Below are positions 18,643 through 27,219 of a DNA stretch of 27,219 bases, in pieces. The DNA comes from Folioceros fuciformis. Taxonomy: Eukaryota > Anthocerotophyta > Anthocerotopsida > Anthocerotales. A program made the translations under genes and the position numbers. The stretch spans positions 61,559 to 88,777 of the forward strand of contig JBNGIO010006342.1 in assembly GCA_049999805.1 (NCBI GenBank), given 5' to 3'. The first letter of the stretch is position 1. Each line of letters begins with the position of its first letter. The notes beneath the pieces were generated by a model. That model was not told where the DNA came from and searched no databases. It saw only the letters and a list, made by a program, of their open reading frames with translations.

Positions 18643-18889
18643 TGTTAGAAAAGGGCTGTGCCCTAATTACTTTAATACTCAAACACTTATGCTAGTTAGG
18701 GTTTTACATATTTAGATACGAAATGCTACCCTAGCTATATGGGCAGAAGGCCAACGACCAACTGCTAGGTAACGGCTAACTGCCGTACCGACCTCCTGTT
18801 CGCGCGACCACAAAGGCCGACGGACACAACATAATTCACAATCTTTTTTCTCACGCACGTCTCGCTCCTATTCGGCCGATCTTAGTCCA
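18643..18889 (+). repeat. Inner copia 3' LTR
   Basis: Starts TGTTAGAAAAGG right after the polypurine tract. It includes AT-rich promoter-like sequence (TTTTACATATTTAG) and a T-rich stretch before CTCA. It may end at CA 18853 (211 bp) or CA 18889 (247 bp). Outer gag sequence is readable again from about 18890. No partner LTR exists at the 5' side. Confidence 0.6.
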
Positions 18890-20687
18890 TGTCTTGATAC
18901 TTTGATTTCCCTTGTTTTTCCCATGCCTGAGCTTGATGCTGTAGTATAGCTTTTGACTAGCCTTCCACCTAGCTACCAGTCTTTCGTAACTAGCTATGGT
19001 GCCACACTTCGTGATGCTGGTAAGGCTGCAACAGCAGGTCAGCCAGTGATGATTAGCTTTGCCGATGTGGTTGGAGCTCTCTTTCAGGAAGAGCAGTCTC
19101 GCAACACATCGCACTTTAATTCTGGCAGGACCAAAACTGACAAGGTTCTCTCTACATCCAAGTTCCGCCCCAAAGGCCGTGGCAAGCTTCCTACAGCTGG
19201 CCCTTCTAAGGATTCCAAGTCATGACAGGTCAAGAGGACAGATGCCTGTAATTGGTGCGGATCCCTTAGTCATTGGGAACGAGAATGTAGAAAGAAAAAG
19301 GCCGGAGAACCTAAGAAAGCCGAGAAGACTCCTCAAGCTCATTCAGTCTCCAAGCCTTCTAAGGTCAGCACCTCGGGCAAGCCTCTCGTTGTTATGACAG
19401 TTTGTCTTTCCACTGCTTCCAGGGTGGATGACTTTTGGTATTTGGATTCCGGAGCAACAACACACATCTGTCACAACCGAACTTTGATGAGCAATTTTGT
19501 CCCATTGCACACTGCTGAACAGGTACTTTTGGGAGATGAGCTTACTAGAACAGGACTCAAGATTCTTGGACGCGGCTCCTGCTATTTTCAGCCATCTCAT
19601 GGAGAGCTCCTTCGAATCGACAACGTCCTCTATGTGCCTAATATGGCCAAACACCTTTTGTCAGTAAGCCAGGTTATGCAGCTTAAATGTTTTCGGCTAA
19701 CTTTTACTTCTGATGGATGCATGCTCACTACATCTGGTCCTTCACCTTCTCTGGTTGCTAAGGGCTTGCTAGAGCATGATTTATATAGGCTAGATATGTC
19801 TTATGTACCTGCTAAGAGTGCCCGTGTGGCTGAGAGGTCTTAGGCAGCTTTAGCTCAGTTGTGGCATGCCCGTCTGGGCCATGCTCACAAAGATAAACTT
19901 ATTACAATGTCCAATTTAGAATGCTATAGAGAACCACTACCTAAGTGTTTTAAGGCCCTTCCCCTTTGTGATGCTTGCATAGTAGCCAAGCAGAAAGAAC
20001 TTCCGTTTCCAAAAACTGTAGCTACACGCACTACGTCCGTCTTAGACCTAGTTCATGCAGATATCTCTAGGAAAATACATGTTCCTTCTTTAGGTGGTTC
20101 CCTCTATTACCTCACCCTTACGGATGACTTTAGCCGCTATTCTTGGACTTTTCCCATGAAGAAGAAGTCGGACACTTTTGTCTATTTTCAGGAATGGCTT
20201 ACCACGGTTCAAAGACAGACAGGCTGCTCTCTAAAATGCTTGAGGTCGGACAATGGTACGGAGTTTGTGAATGGCCCTTTTGATGAGTATTTATCCAGCC
20301 AAGGGATCATTCGGCAACTTAGCGTTCCGTATACTCAGCAACAGAACGGTGTTGCTGAGCGCCGGAACCAGACTCTGCTCAGCATGACTCGGAGTATGCT
20401 AGCTTGGTCCGGCTTGAGCAAGGCATATTGGGCAGAAGCAGTTGTGACTGCCACCTATATTCTCAACAGGTTGCTTACCACAGCTGTTCCTAATTGTACA
20501 CCTTTCGAACGGATTTGGACACACAAGCCAAGCTTGCTTCATCTCCGAGTGTTCGGCTCCCTTGTCTATGCTTATATCCATGAGGAACAAAGGAAGAAGC
20601 TGGAAGATCGAGCTCAACCCCTTATTTTTGTTGGATATGGTGAGGAGACGAAGGCCTACAAGTTGTACGACCCTTCCACCAGATCTT
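18890..20687 (+). pseudogene. Outer copia gag C-terminus, protease and integrase
   Basis: One frame resumes the outer polyprotein: CLDTLISLVFPMPELDAVV, then TAG 18947-18949, LLTSLPPSYQSFVTS (the conserved gag LPPSY box), and FADVVGALFQEEQSR. TGA at 19223-19225 precedes the CCHC knuckle CNWCGSLSHWEREC (19247-19288). Protease YLDSGATTHIC has its Asp codon at 19445. GAG-prointegrase region VLYVPNMAKHLLSVSQ follows, then TAG 19841-19843. Integrase zinc domain LWHARLGH with CDAC, core HAD, SDNGTEF and QQQNGVAERRNQ, and C-terminal FVGYGEETKAYKLYDP follow up to the assembly gap. It is a different family from the inner element, with about the same domain order and many aligned motifs. Confidence 0.88.
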
Positions 20688-20787
20688 NNNNNNNNNNNNN
20701 NNNNNNNNNNNNNNNNNNNNNNNNNNNNNNNNNNNNNNNNNNNNNNNNNNNNNNNNNNNNNNNNNNNNNNNNNNNNNNNNNNNNNNN
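20688..20787. other. Assembly gap (100 N)
   Basis: Exactly 100 N after the integrase C-terminal domain of the outer element; size unknown, so the frame relation across it is meaningless. Confidence 0.98.
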
Positions 20788-22982
20788 CTCGGAGTGTCAC
20801 CTTCAAGGAGCTCACTCAACCAGCTACAACCACTTCTGACCCTACTCCTCCTTTTGATGATGCGGACTTTGATGCCCCTCCCACAGAGTATCCTCAATAT
20901 GCTGCTTATGACCTGCCACCTCGCCCTCCTTTTGATCTTCATGCAGCTAGCAGTTCAGGGGGTGGATTTCCCGCATATGTGCAGATCGCACAGGCTCCTC
21001 CTACATCACAGACACAGGTTCCTGTGCAAGCACCTACACCATCGACTCCTGCACCCACAGCCATAGTTACTGCTGACTCTTTTCTGGACTTTCCTGAGCA
21101 GCAGGATGCAGAAGTTGAGCAGGATGACGAGTCTCAGTTTGACTCACAGCATGTGGACATCCATCTTGATGGTCCTGACTAGCTAGAAGATGAACCTGAG
21201 CTTGCAGCCCTTCCAGAGCCTGAGCCACAACCAGCTGAGGAGACACTTCCTGAACCTGTAGTCGAGGAACGGAGGTATCCTACAAGATCTCGTCCTGCAC
21301 GAGACAACTGGAATGAAAGACCATATGAACTAGAGGATTTCCGTCTTCCTCGATCTGCAAGGCTATGTGAAGCCTTCTCTACAAGCACAGCTCATCCAGC
21401 AGATTCTCGTACATATCGAGAGGCCATTATTGGTCCGGACAAGCATCATTGGATCCCTTCAATTCAAGATGAATATAATTCATTAATTAAGAATGGGACA
21501 TGGGAGCTATGTCCTTTACCAGCTGGGAGGAAACCAATGAGTTGCAAATGGGTTTTCAAACACAAGCTGAATGCTCAGGGAGAAATAGCCCGCTACAAGT
21601 CACATTTGGTTGCTCGGGGTTTTTCTCAACTTGCAAGGGTAGACTTTAATGAGACATTCAGCCCTGTTGTCAAGACACAGACTATCAGGATGCTACTCGC
21701 TCTTGCAGCTGCTAGAGATTGGGATCTCGAGCAGATGCACGTTTCAACCGCATTCTTGTATGGAGCACTTGAAGAAGACATATATATGGATCAGCCTGAA
21801 GGATTCGTGGACGCTGAACATTCAGATTGGGTCTGCAAATTAAACAAGACCATATACGGCTTGAAGCAAAGTGCCCGTGAGTGGTACAAATGTATTGATA
21901 AATATCTCAAGTCGATAGGTTTCATCCCAAATCCAGCTGACTCCAACGTCTACATCTATTCCAAAGGAGGTCACCTGGTCATCCTAGCACTTTATGTGGA
22001 TGATGTTATACTAGCATCCAACAACAGAGAATTACTGGACTGGGTGAAAGGAATGCTGCACAAGGAGTACAATATGCAGGACATTGGACCACTTACCTTT
22101 GTCCTTGGCGTTCAGTTGTTGCGAGATAGACCTAACCGTACCCTTATCCTACATCAGACTAAATATATTGGTGAGACTCTTAGATGCTTTAACTTGCAGG
22201 ATGCTAAACCTATCAGCACACTAGGAAGCCTTAGGGTTAAGCTCTCTGCTCACCAGTGCTCGCAAGATGACTATGAACGTGAGGCTATGAGTCAAGTTCC
22301 TTATCGCCATGCCGTGGGCTGCCATAATTACATTAGCTGTTGGACTAGACCGGATATTCAGCACTCCGTTGGTGTTGTTTCCCAATACCTTGAGAACCCA
22401 GGCCCCGAACATTGGATGGCAGTTAAGAGGATCCTACGGTACCTTAAAGGCACCTCTACATTTGGGTTATGTTTCCAGGGCGATGACCGTGCATTCACCC
22501 TTGAGGGATACGCAGATGCTGATTGGGCTACAGACCCAGATCAAAGGAAAAGCATTTCTGCATATTGTTTCCTACTCTCTGGTGCGGCAGTCAACTGGAG
22601 CTCTAAGAAACAAACTTCCATAGCCCTCTCTTCAATTGAGGCCGAATACAAAGCTCTCACGGAATTAGCCAAGGAGGCTGAATGGGAGCGCACTTTTCTT
22701 GCATGATTGGGCTTTCCTCAGTCGGTTCCCACCACTATCTTCTGCGACAATATGTCTACTATTGCCTTGGTTGGGAATCCCCGCTTTCATGCGCGCACCA
22801 AGCACATCGAAGTTCACTACCACTATGTTCGACATTCTATGGAGCGCAAGGTGATCAAGATCCAACACATATCCACGGAGCTCAATACAGCCGACTTGCT
22901 TACAAAGAGCTTACCAACAAACAAGCATGTCTTCCACACGGAGGCACTGGGCCTCGTAGACTATTCTTCCTACTTGCCTTGA
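20788..22982 (+). pseudogene. Outer copia linker, reverse transcriptase and RNase H
   Basis: Continues after the gap with a Pro/Ala/Thr/Gln-rich acidic linker, TAG at 21180-21182, then YPTRSRPARDNW and the RT domain: TYREAIIGPDKHHWIPSIQDEYNSL-type start, CKWVFKHKLNAQG, FNETFSPVVKTQTIR, VSTAFLYGALEEDIYMDQPEG and YVDD at 21993-22004. RNase H has GYADADWATDPDQRKSISAY and LSSIEAEYKAL. TGA at 22704-22706 interrupts just before the last part, FPQSVPTTIFCDN to ADLLTKSLPTNKH, which ends at the TGA 22980-22982. A 389-codon stretch (21537-22706) is open. Position 118-120 bases before the polypurine tract fits the end of pol. Confidence 0.9.
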
Positions 22983-23108
22983 GTTGCAAGTGGAGGTGCC
23001 GGGTGCTGGATGGATGAAGCTTATCGTTCACCTAATCGTCCAACACTCAGCTCGTTTTCTACATCGCCCATCTTCGTCTACATCCCTAATGTAACCAGCG
23101 TCGTGGTT

Positions 23109-23117
23109 AAGGGGGTG
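23109..23117 (+). other. Polypurine tract of outer copia
   Basis: AAGGGGGTG immediately before the 3' LTR TGTTAA, the expected plus-strand primer site. Confidence 0.8.
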
Positions 23118-23277
23118 TGTTAAACCCCATAGCTTATTATAGTAACCATGGTCGCTGGGTTACCTAGACTAGGGTTAGGTATGTTACTTAGGGTTTAGTA
23201 TTTGAGACCAACACTTTGTAATCATATATACATTATTCATTATTCAAGTTTGTTGTTCTCTCCAAGCAATATTGTCA
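23118..23277 (+). repeat. 3' LTR of outer copia
   Basis: 160 bp, TGTTAAACCCC to AATATTGTCA, with 8 substitutions relative to the 5' LTR. Confidence 0.95.
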
Positions 23278-23282
23278 GAATG
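23278..23282 (+). repeat. Target-site duplication, right (GAATG)
   Basis: Identical to 9770-9774 at the other end of the outer copia element. Confidence 0.92.
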
Positions 23283-24805
23283 TAGGGCGGTGGTGTCGGA
23301 TCGGCAGGCCAAGCAGCCAGGCAAGGCTGCCAGATCAAGGAGGCAGCCAAACCCGACCAGGCAGCAAGTGCCGGATCAGCGGCTGCTGTGGAGGGGTCAG
23401 CCGGGCTGGGCCATGGCGGCTAGGCAGGAGGCTGAGTCACAGCGGTCCTGCGATCTGCTGGTCGGGACGGAGCCAGGTAGGGGCTGGCTGGCGGGTACGT
23501 CCGGCTTGCTAGCCATTCTAGCCAGCCCAGAGCTAGCCAGGCGGCGGTGCTGGATCCGCGGGTGTACCAGACCGCGGCCGGACCCAGGCTGAGGACGGGG
23601 CTGGCTGGCTAGATGCAACTGGAGGCAGGGCGGCTCCGCTGCTAGCGACTGGTCAAGGTGGATCCAGCCAACCAGTCGGCGGGCTGGATGTATTGGAGGC
23701 GAAGTAGCCAAGCTGAATTCGGGCGGGAAGGCAGAAGAAAGGTGACGGGTTGCTGGGGAGTCTCGACAACGGTGAGCCTGGGCCAGCTGCATGCAGGCAA
23801 CAGGCGGGCCAACAAGCTAGCCGCTCGAATGGATCCGAAGGCCAGCAGCGGCCCAAATGCTGGTGGCTGGCCGGGGTGGATCCAAGTAGCTAAGCCGATG
23901 GGTTGGACCCTGGTCCGTCGGCGACCTGGCTAAATCGGGGCCGAAGCCACCAGGCTGTAGGGGGTGAGTCCGGCCGGGATGGCTTGGCTAGTTACGGCTG
24001 GCAGTAGCGGCTGAGGCGTTTGGCTTGCGGGCCTAGGTGACCCCTGGCTGGATCAAGTGCCAGGCCGAGCGAGCGGCCTGGGCAAATCAGCCAAGAGGTG
24101 GTGTGCGTCCGGGCTGGTAGCCGGGCCTGGAAGTCGGAAGGTCGGCTTGCAACCTCTGGACAGGATATGCCGGCGGCCCGACTTGCTGGTGGGCAGGCCC
24201 GCTGCAGGCGAGGGGAAGATGGACTGGCCGGGATCATGTGCAGGCTGGCCTGGGTTGTGTTTAGCAGGATGGCTAGCTAGCTAGGGTGGGGGTCGGCACT
24301 GAGTGAGTTGGATCAGTAACCTGGATGACGGCTAGTTGGTGGCAGGATCACAAACAGGGTATGGGTCGGATCCAAGCATACGGCGGCTGACTGAGGTGAA
24401 AGAAAGGCCAATCTCAGCCGCCGGGCACCAGACCCCTAAAGAGTGGATCAAGGGGTGGGGCTAGAATTCGGGGAGTAGGGACAAGGTGGAGTGGAAGCAG
24501 CTCGAGTCTGGCTCCGGCTCGAGTATGGCTTTGGTCAAGGGGGTTACAGTGACTTGGACAAGGGTTGGGGGGGGTGAAGGCTTCCAGGAGAATGCGTGCA
24601 GACGAAGCTGAGGGATACCACCTCATCCAGATATATGACATAAGTGGCATTCGGCTTTCCATCCACAAGCAACACACCTAGTTGCTTATAGGCGGAAAGT
24701 CTAGTACAGGCGTGCTGCTAGCGCGTGGGAAGCCCAGTGATGGTTATGTTGGCGGAGATGATGGGTTGTCACTTCTAGTGCCAAGCTTACAAGGTGCCCA
24801 CTCAG
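23283..24805. repeat. GC-rich dispersed repeat block 2, right part
   Basis: Continuation of the block split by the outer copia element. 23412-23545 aligns with 108-240 of block 1. The density of GGCTGG/CTAGC words falls after about 24400 as the block grades into module C. Open frames on both strands are compositional. Confidence 0.65.
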
Positions 24806-25987
24806 GGCACTAGATGAGTAGCTCTACCAGGTCATGGGCCTTGGCCAGCAGAATGGAGGGAAGGATCTGAAGAGGGTGGGGTCTCTCAAGGATTGCAAAT
24901 GATTCGAGGGAGGAGAGGAGAGTGTTGAGAGGCATTGATGATTTTGTGAGAGGCTGGTCAATTTTGGTAAGGGCACCCAGTGGTGTCAAAGGGATACAAC
25001 CCCTCTTATGTCGGGGTTAGGTTAGGTCAGACTTAGGGTTAGGATTAGGTCAGAGGTAGGTTTAGGTCAGAGATAGGTTTAGGTCAGAGTTAGGGGCGGC
25101 TTAGGTCAGAGAGAGATTGTTGGACGGTGGAGTGAGGCTAACCCTAGTAGATAGAGATGGGGTTATGGGCCAGGGTAGTATAAGAGGCTAGGCCTCTCAT
25201 TGAGGAGGGGTGGTCTTACGGTGTGATTTCCCTGGACCTTGTGTGCAGGCTACCAGATTAGAGTGGCTGATTCAGTGTGAGACTAACCAAGGGCTTGATT
25301 CCCCTTGCCATTAGGGGGACGTGGTGGATCCCTAGACTACCTAGATCCGTGTGGCCGGATCCGCAATGGCTGATCATTTTGCAGGTTGGTTGAGGTAAGG
25401 TGGCAGGGCCGTGAGCCAAGGAGGCTATCCAGCCCTAGCCCTCATACCTCTGCCTTGAAGACTGCAAGGGGAAAGGTTGTTGTGTCCAAAATTCCAGGTT
25501 GAGCTGCAGATTTTGGGAGTAGAAGATGAAGTGCTGGAATGAGTTGAAGTGAAGTGTGAAGATGTTAGAGTGAGTTGAAGTGAAGTGTGGAGGTGTTGGA
25601 GTGAGTTGAAGTGAAGTGTGGAGGTGTTGGAGTGAGTTGAAGTTAAGTGGTGAAGTGTTAGATGAAGTAGTAAAGTGTGAAGAGAAGTGCTGGAGTGAAG
25701 GATTGGAGTGAAGAAGTGAAGGGCTGAAGTGAAGAAGTGAAGGGCTGAATGACTGAAGTGCTAGAGTATGGGATTGGTATGTTGAGTTGAAAACAGGGCT
25801 AGGGATTCTGATCTTTTTGCTGTAGCATGGTCAGGGTTAGGAACTGGCTGATAGTTAGAATCAGATTAGGGAATTGTAGGTAACCTTGACACTAGTTCAC
25901 TTCCTTGGGAGCGAATCATAAGACTGCAACGATAATAAGGGAAAATGTGGCCCCTTGGTGGTTCTTGGGTGTAAGAATCACTCCACA
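24806..25987 (+). repeat. Dispersed 1.15 kb module, copy C
   Basis: Starts with the GCACTAGATGAGTAG segment shared with copy A and ends at GTGGTTCTTGGGTGTAAGAATCACTCCACA-type sequence. It holds the telomere-like stretch (25014-25110), the TATAAGA box (25179-25185), the expanded G/A-rich tract (25500-25760) and the degenerate hairpin (25896-25915). Like copy A it lies at the 3' end of a GC-rich block, which suggests that block plus module form one larger element. Confidence 0.65.
25541..25664 (+). repeat. 31-bp tandem repeat, four units
   Basis: GAGTTGAAGTGAAGTG-type units start at 25541, 25572, 25603 and 25634, a strict 31-bp period with few changes. The tract is almost pyrimidine-poor on the plus strand and differs in unit and length from the equivalent tracts of copies A and B. 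Confidence 0.85.
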
Positions 25988-26424
25988 ACGCTCGCGCAGT
26001 TGCTTTCTCGGCTTGCCTTTGCTTTCGTAATCGGGGAAGCGTCTCGACATCCTTGTCCACCAGCAGTAGTTTGTTGCTACGACGACCAAATGCCATTGGT
26101 GTGCACCCAAAAAGGGAAGAGTCGAAAAGCACTTAGTCTTTTCTGGAGACGGAAGCTGTTGTAGAAGAAGTGCCCATGCAGCGGATTTGTACAAGACAGA
26201 TTTCGAAAAGGTACGGTACAGCTCAAAAACGAATACCCACTGTTGCCGACCGCCAATGCATTTATAGCTTGATGAAGGTCATATCAGGTGGCGATTCTTG
26301 TTGAACAGTTAGTTCTATTTTGGCTCACATGTTCAAATTGAACTAGCGTGATGAAGGTCGTTTCAAGCGGCGATTCTCGCTGAACAGTAGTTCTATTTTT
26401 GGTCTAACGTTCACATTGCATTAA
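25988..26424. other. Spacer with 79-bp tandem duplication
   Basis: No gene was recognised. Overlapping minus frames (25866-26132, 25916-26194) have no known motif. 26271-26349 and 26350-26420 are two diverged copies of a 79-bp unit beginning GATGAAGGTC and including GGCGATTCT and TAGTTCTATTTT. Confidence 0.6.
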
Positions 26425-26640
26425 ACACCAGCGCTTCGGGACTTGGTTGAGGGGCATTGTTACAACGTTGCAGATTTGAAAGCCAGCCTAGCCGAAGTTC
26501 ATACACACCATTTGTTCTTTCCTGCTTCCATGGAAAACAAACCTTCATCATTATGTCGCGGTATGGAGAAGTGTTGTGAAGATAGTAGCGACGAAGGTTT
26601 GGAAGAACGGACAATGCTTAGTATTCGTCGATTCACATGA
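26425..26640 (+). CDS. Short open frame, unknown
   Basis: A frame reading PALRDLVEGHCYNVADLKAS, then AEVHTHHLFFPASM, an acidic CCEDSSDEGLEE stretch, and ending at TGA 26638-26640. Composition is protein-like and better than that of the frames in the GC-rich repeats. No internal domain is recognised and no start codon is certain (ATG at 26530; a TTG at 26443 opens the longer frame). It could be a terminal exon of a gene whose upstream exons lie outside, or chance. Confidence 0.25.
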   Translation, partial: TPALRDLVEGHCYNVADLKASLAEVHTHHLFFPASMENKPSSLCRGMEKCCEDSSDEGLEERTMLSIRRFT

Positions 26641-27130
26641 ATTTGATTTGCTTCTGTTTTACTAATGCGTGGATGATTCTTATCCCCGGGATACCATCCT
26701 TGCAGACATCAGTTTGAGGAGTTCAGGTCGTTGCTAATCCGTCTGAGTCTTCTGGACGAAGTTCATAGTTGTCCAAGCCCGTCATCTCTGTGACATTCAT
26801 TTGTAGGCGCAGTGATGAAGACTACACCTCTAAGGGGGAACGCCGATGTCCGTAGGTTCTCGGGAGGGAGTGGCACTGTGAACCTCCGAAGTTTGGGGTA
26901 GTAGTTTGTTTTGGTTGAAAAAGGGTTAATAGTGGTATGGTTTGGTTTTCTTTTTCAACTTATTTTCCCTAATTTTCCTTGATTTTCTGGTCATTTTTCC
27001 TATTTTTCTTTGTGCTAATTGGGTTAATTGACCAGGAAATAGTGGGTTTGGTTATAAGAGTGGGTATAGGTTTGGTCCCAGAGCTGGGAAGGATTAGGTT
27101 CGGTACCAGGCCATAGGGTTGGGTGATTAG
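26641..27130. other. Unrecognised non-coding sequence
   Basis: A moderately GC segment to about 26900 (with GGGGGAACGCCGATGTCCG) followed by T-rich then G/T-rich sequence. I see no gene, repeat partner or RNA gene. Confidence 0.4.
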
Positions 27131-27219
27131 TTTAATATTAATTAAAGATATATAATATTAAATGATTAAATAATAATATAATAATATTAAAATAATATAA
27201 TAATATAATAATGGTTTGA
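27131..27219. repeat. AT-rich simple repeat at window end
   Basis: Almost pure A/T made of AATAT, TAATAATA and ATATAATA words, an imperfect (TAATA)n-type array that may continue past the window. Confidence 0.8.

Larger units (their letters stand above)
13699..18889 (+). mobile_element. Inner copia retrotransposon nested in outer gag, 5'-truncated
   Basis: A second, different copia element lies between the two halves of the outer gag. It has its own gag, protease, integrase, RT and RNase H (13784-18282), a polypurine tract AAGTGGGAG (18634-18642) and a 3' LTR starting TGTTAG at 18643. No copy of that LTR precedes 13784. The left junction AGCCCGAGCCCCAGAG (from 13699) could be a remnant of the TATCAGAGCCC primer-binding region, which would mean the 5' LTR and some outer gag were deleted together. 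The right limit is 18853 or 18889, the two CA ends available. No target duplication was found, as expected after a deletion. Confidence 0.75.
9775..23277 (+). mobile_element. Complete outer Ty1/copia retrotransposon carrying two nested insertions
   Basis: Bounded by two 160-bp LTRs in direct orientation and a perfect 5-bp target duplication. In order: 5' LTR, primer-binding site, a long leader with an extra open frame, gag start (11623), module B insertion, gag continuation (13054-13698), inner copia insertion, gag end, protease, integrase, reverse transcriptase and RNase H (about 18890-22982), polypurine tract, 3' LTR. The PR-IN-RT-RH order assigns it to copia (Pseudoviridae-like), not gypsy. 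LTRs differ at 8 of 160 positions, so insertion is not recent. The 13.5 kb span includes about 6.4 kb of later insertions and three gaps of unknown size. Stops throughout mean it cannot encode its own proteins. Confidence 0.92.

Noticed and set aside
19850-19880. tRNA-like D-arm sequence (TTAGCTCAGTTG)
   Set aside because: No acceptor stem, anticodon arm or T-arm could be assembled; it is inside the outer integrase coding region.
9775-23277. Single composite element with two pol genes by design
   Set aside because: The outer gag is split at the inner element, the inner one has its own polypurine tract and LTR, and the outer LTR pair belongs with the second pol, so nesting explains it better.

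Overview
The window is nuclear DNA of a eukaryote, almost certainly a streptophyte plant or charophyte alga. It carries Ty1/copia retrotransposons with plant-type primer-binding and polypurine sites, a minus-strand gene with a canonical GT-AG intron, and long non-coding repeats. No bacterial operon structure is seen. My low-confidence guess is a charophyte such as Chara, or a seedless plant; nothing in the sequence proves it. Four runs of exactly 100 N (6089-6188, 10620-10719, 11157-11256, 20688-20787) are scaffold placeholders, so distances across them are not real.

Layout. 1-1815 is a GC-rich, GGCTGG/CTAGC/GGATCC-rich repeat block. It is followed by a 1.15 kb module (1816-2971) that recurs at 11870-13053 and 24806-25987. 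3602-8078, minus strand, is a decayed spliced gene. It encodes, in order, an acidic/basic N-terminal region with a likely nuclear signal, a ParB/Srx-type domain, and a beta-class amino-methyltransferase-like domain. Near the junction of the last two sits a 42-bp minisatellite built on a perfect palindrome. 8231-9769 resumes the GC-rich repeat, which continues at 23283-24805 and ends in module C.

The GC-rich block is split by a complete copia element, 9775-23277. It has 160-bp LTRs with TG...CA ends, a perfect 5-bp target duplication GAATG, a TGGTATCAGAGC primer-binding site, and a G-rich polypurine tract. Its gag is itself interrupted twice, by module B and by a second copia element (about 13699 to 18853/18889) that lacks a recognisable 5' LTR. 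Both gag-pol regions are ruined by stop codons. The insertion order is therefore GC-rich repeat, then outer copia, then module B and inner copia (in unknown order).

Right end. 25988-27219 holds a 79-bp tandem duplication, one short unrecognised open frame (26425-26640), and an AT-rich tail.

The most interesting content is the ParB plus amino-methyltransferase gene. That pairing is familiar from phages and bacterial mobile elements but unexpected in a spliced plant gene, and its own palindromic repeat recurs in and around it. This copy is a pseudogene with at least five in-frame stops and a one-base frameshift. Nearly every stop looks like a single C-to-T or G-to-A transition.
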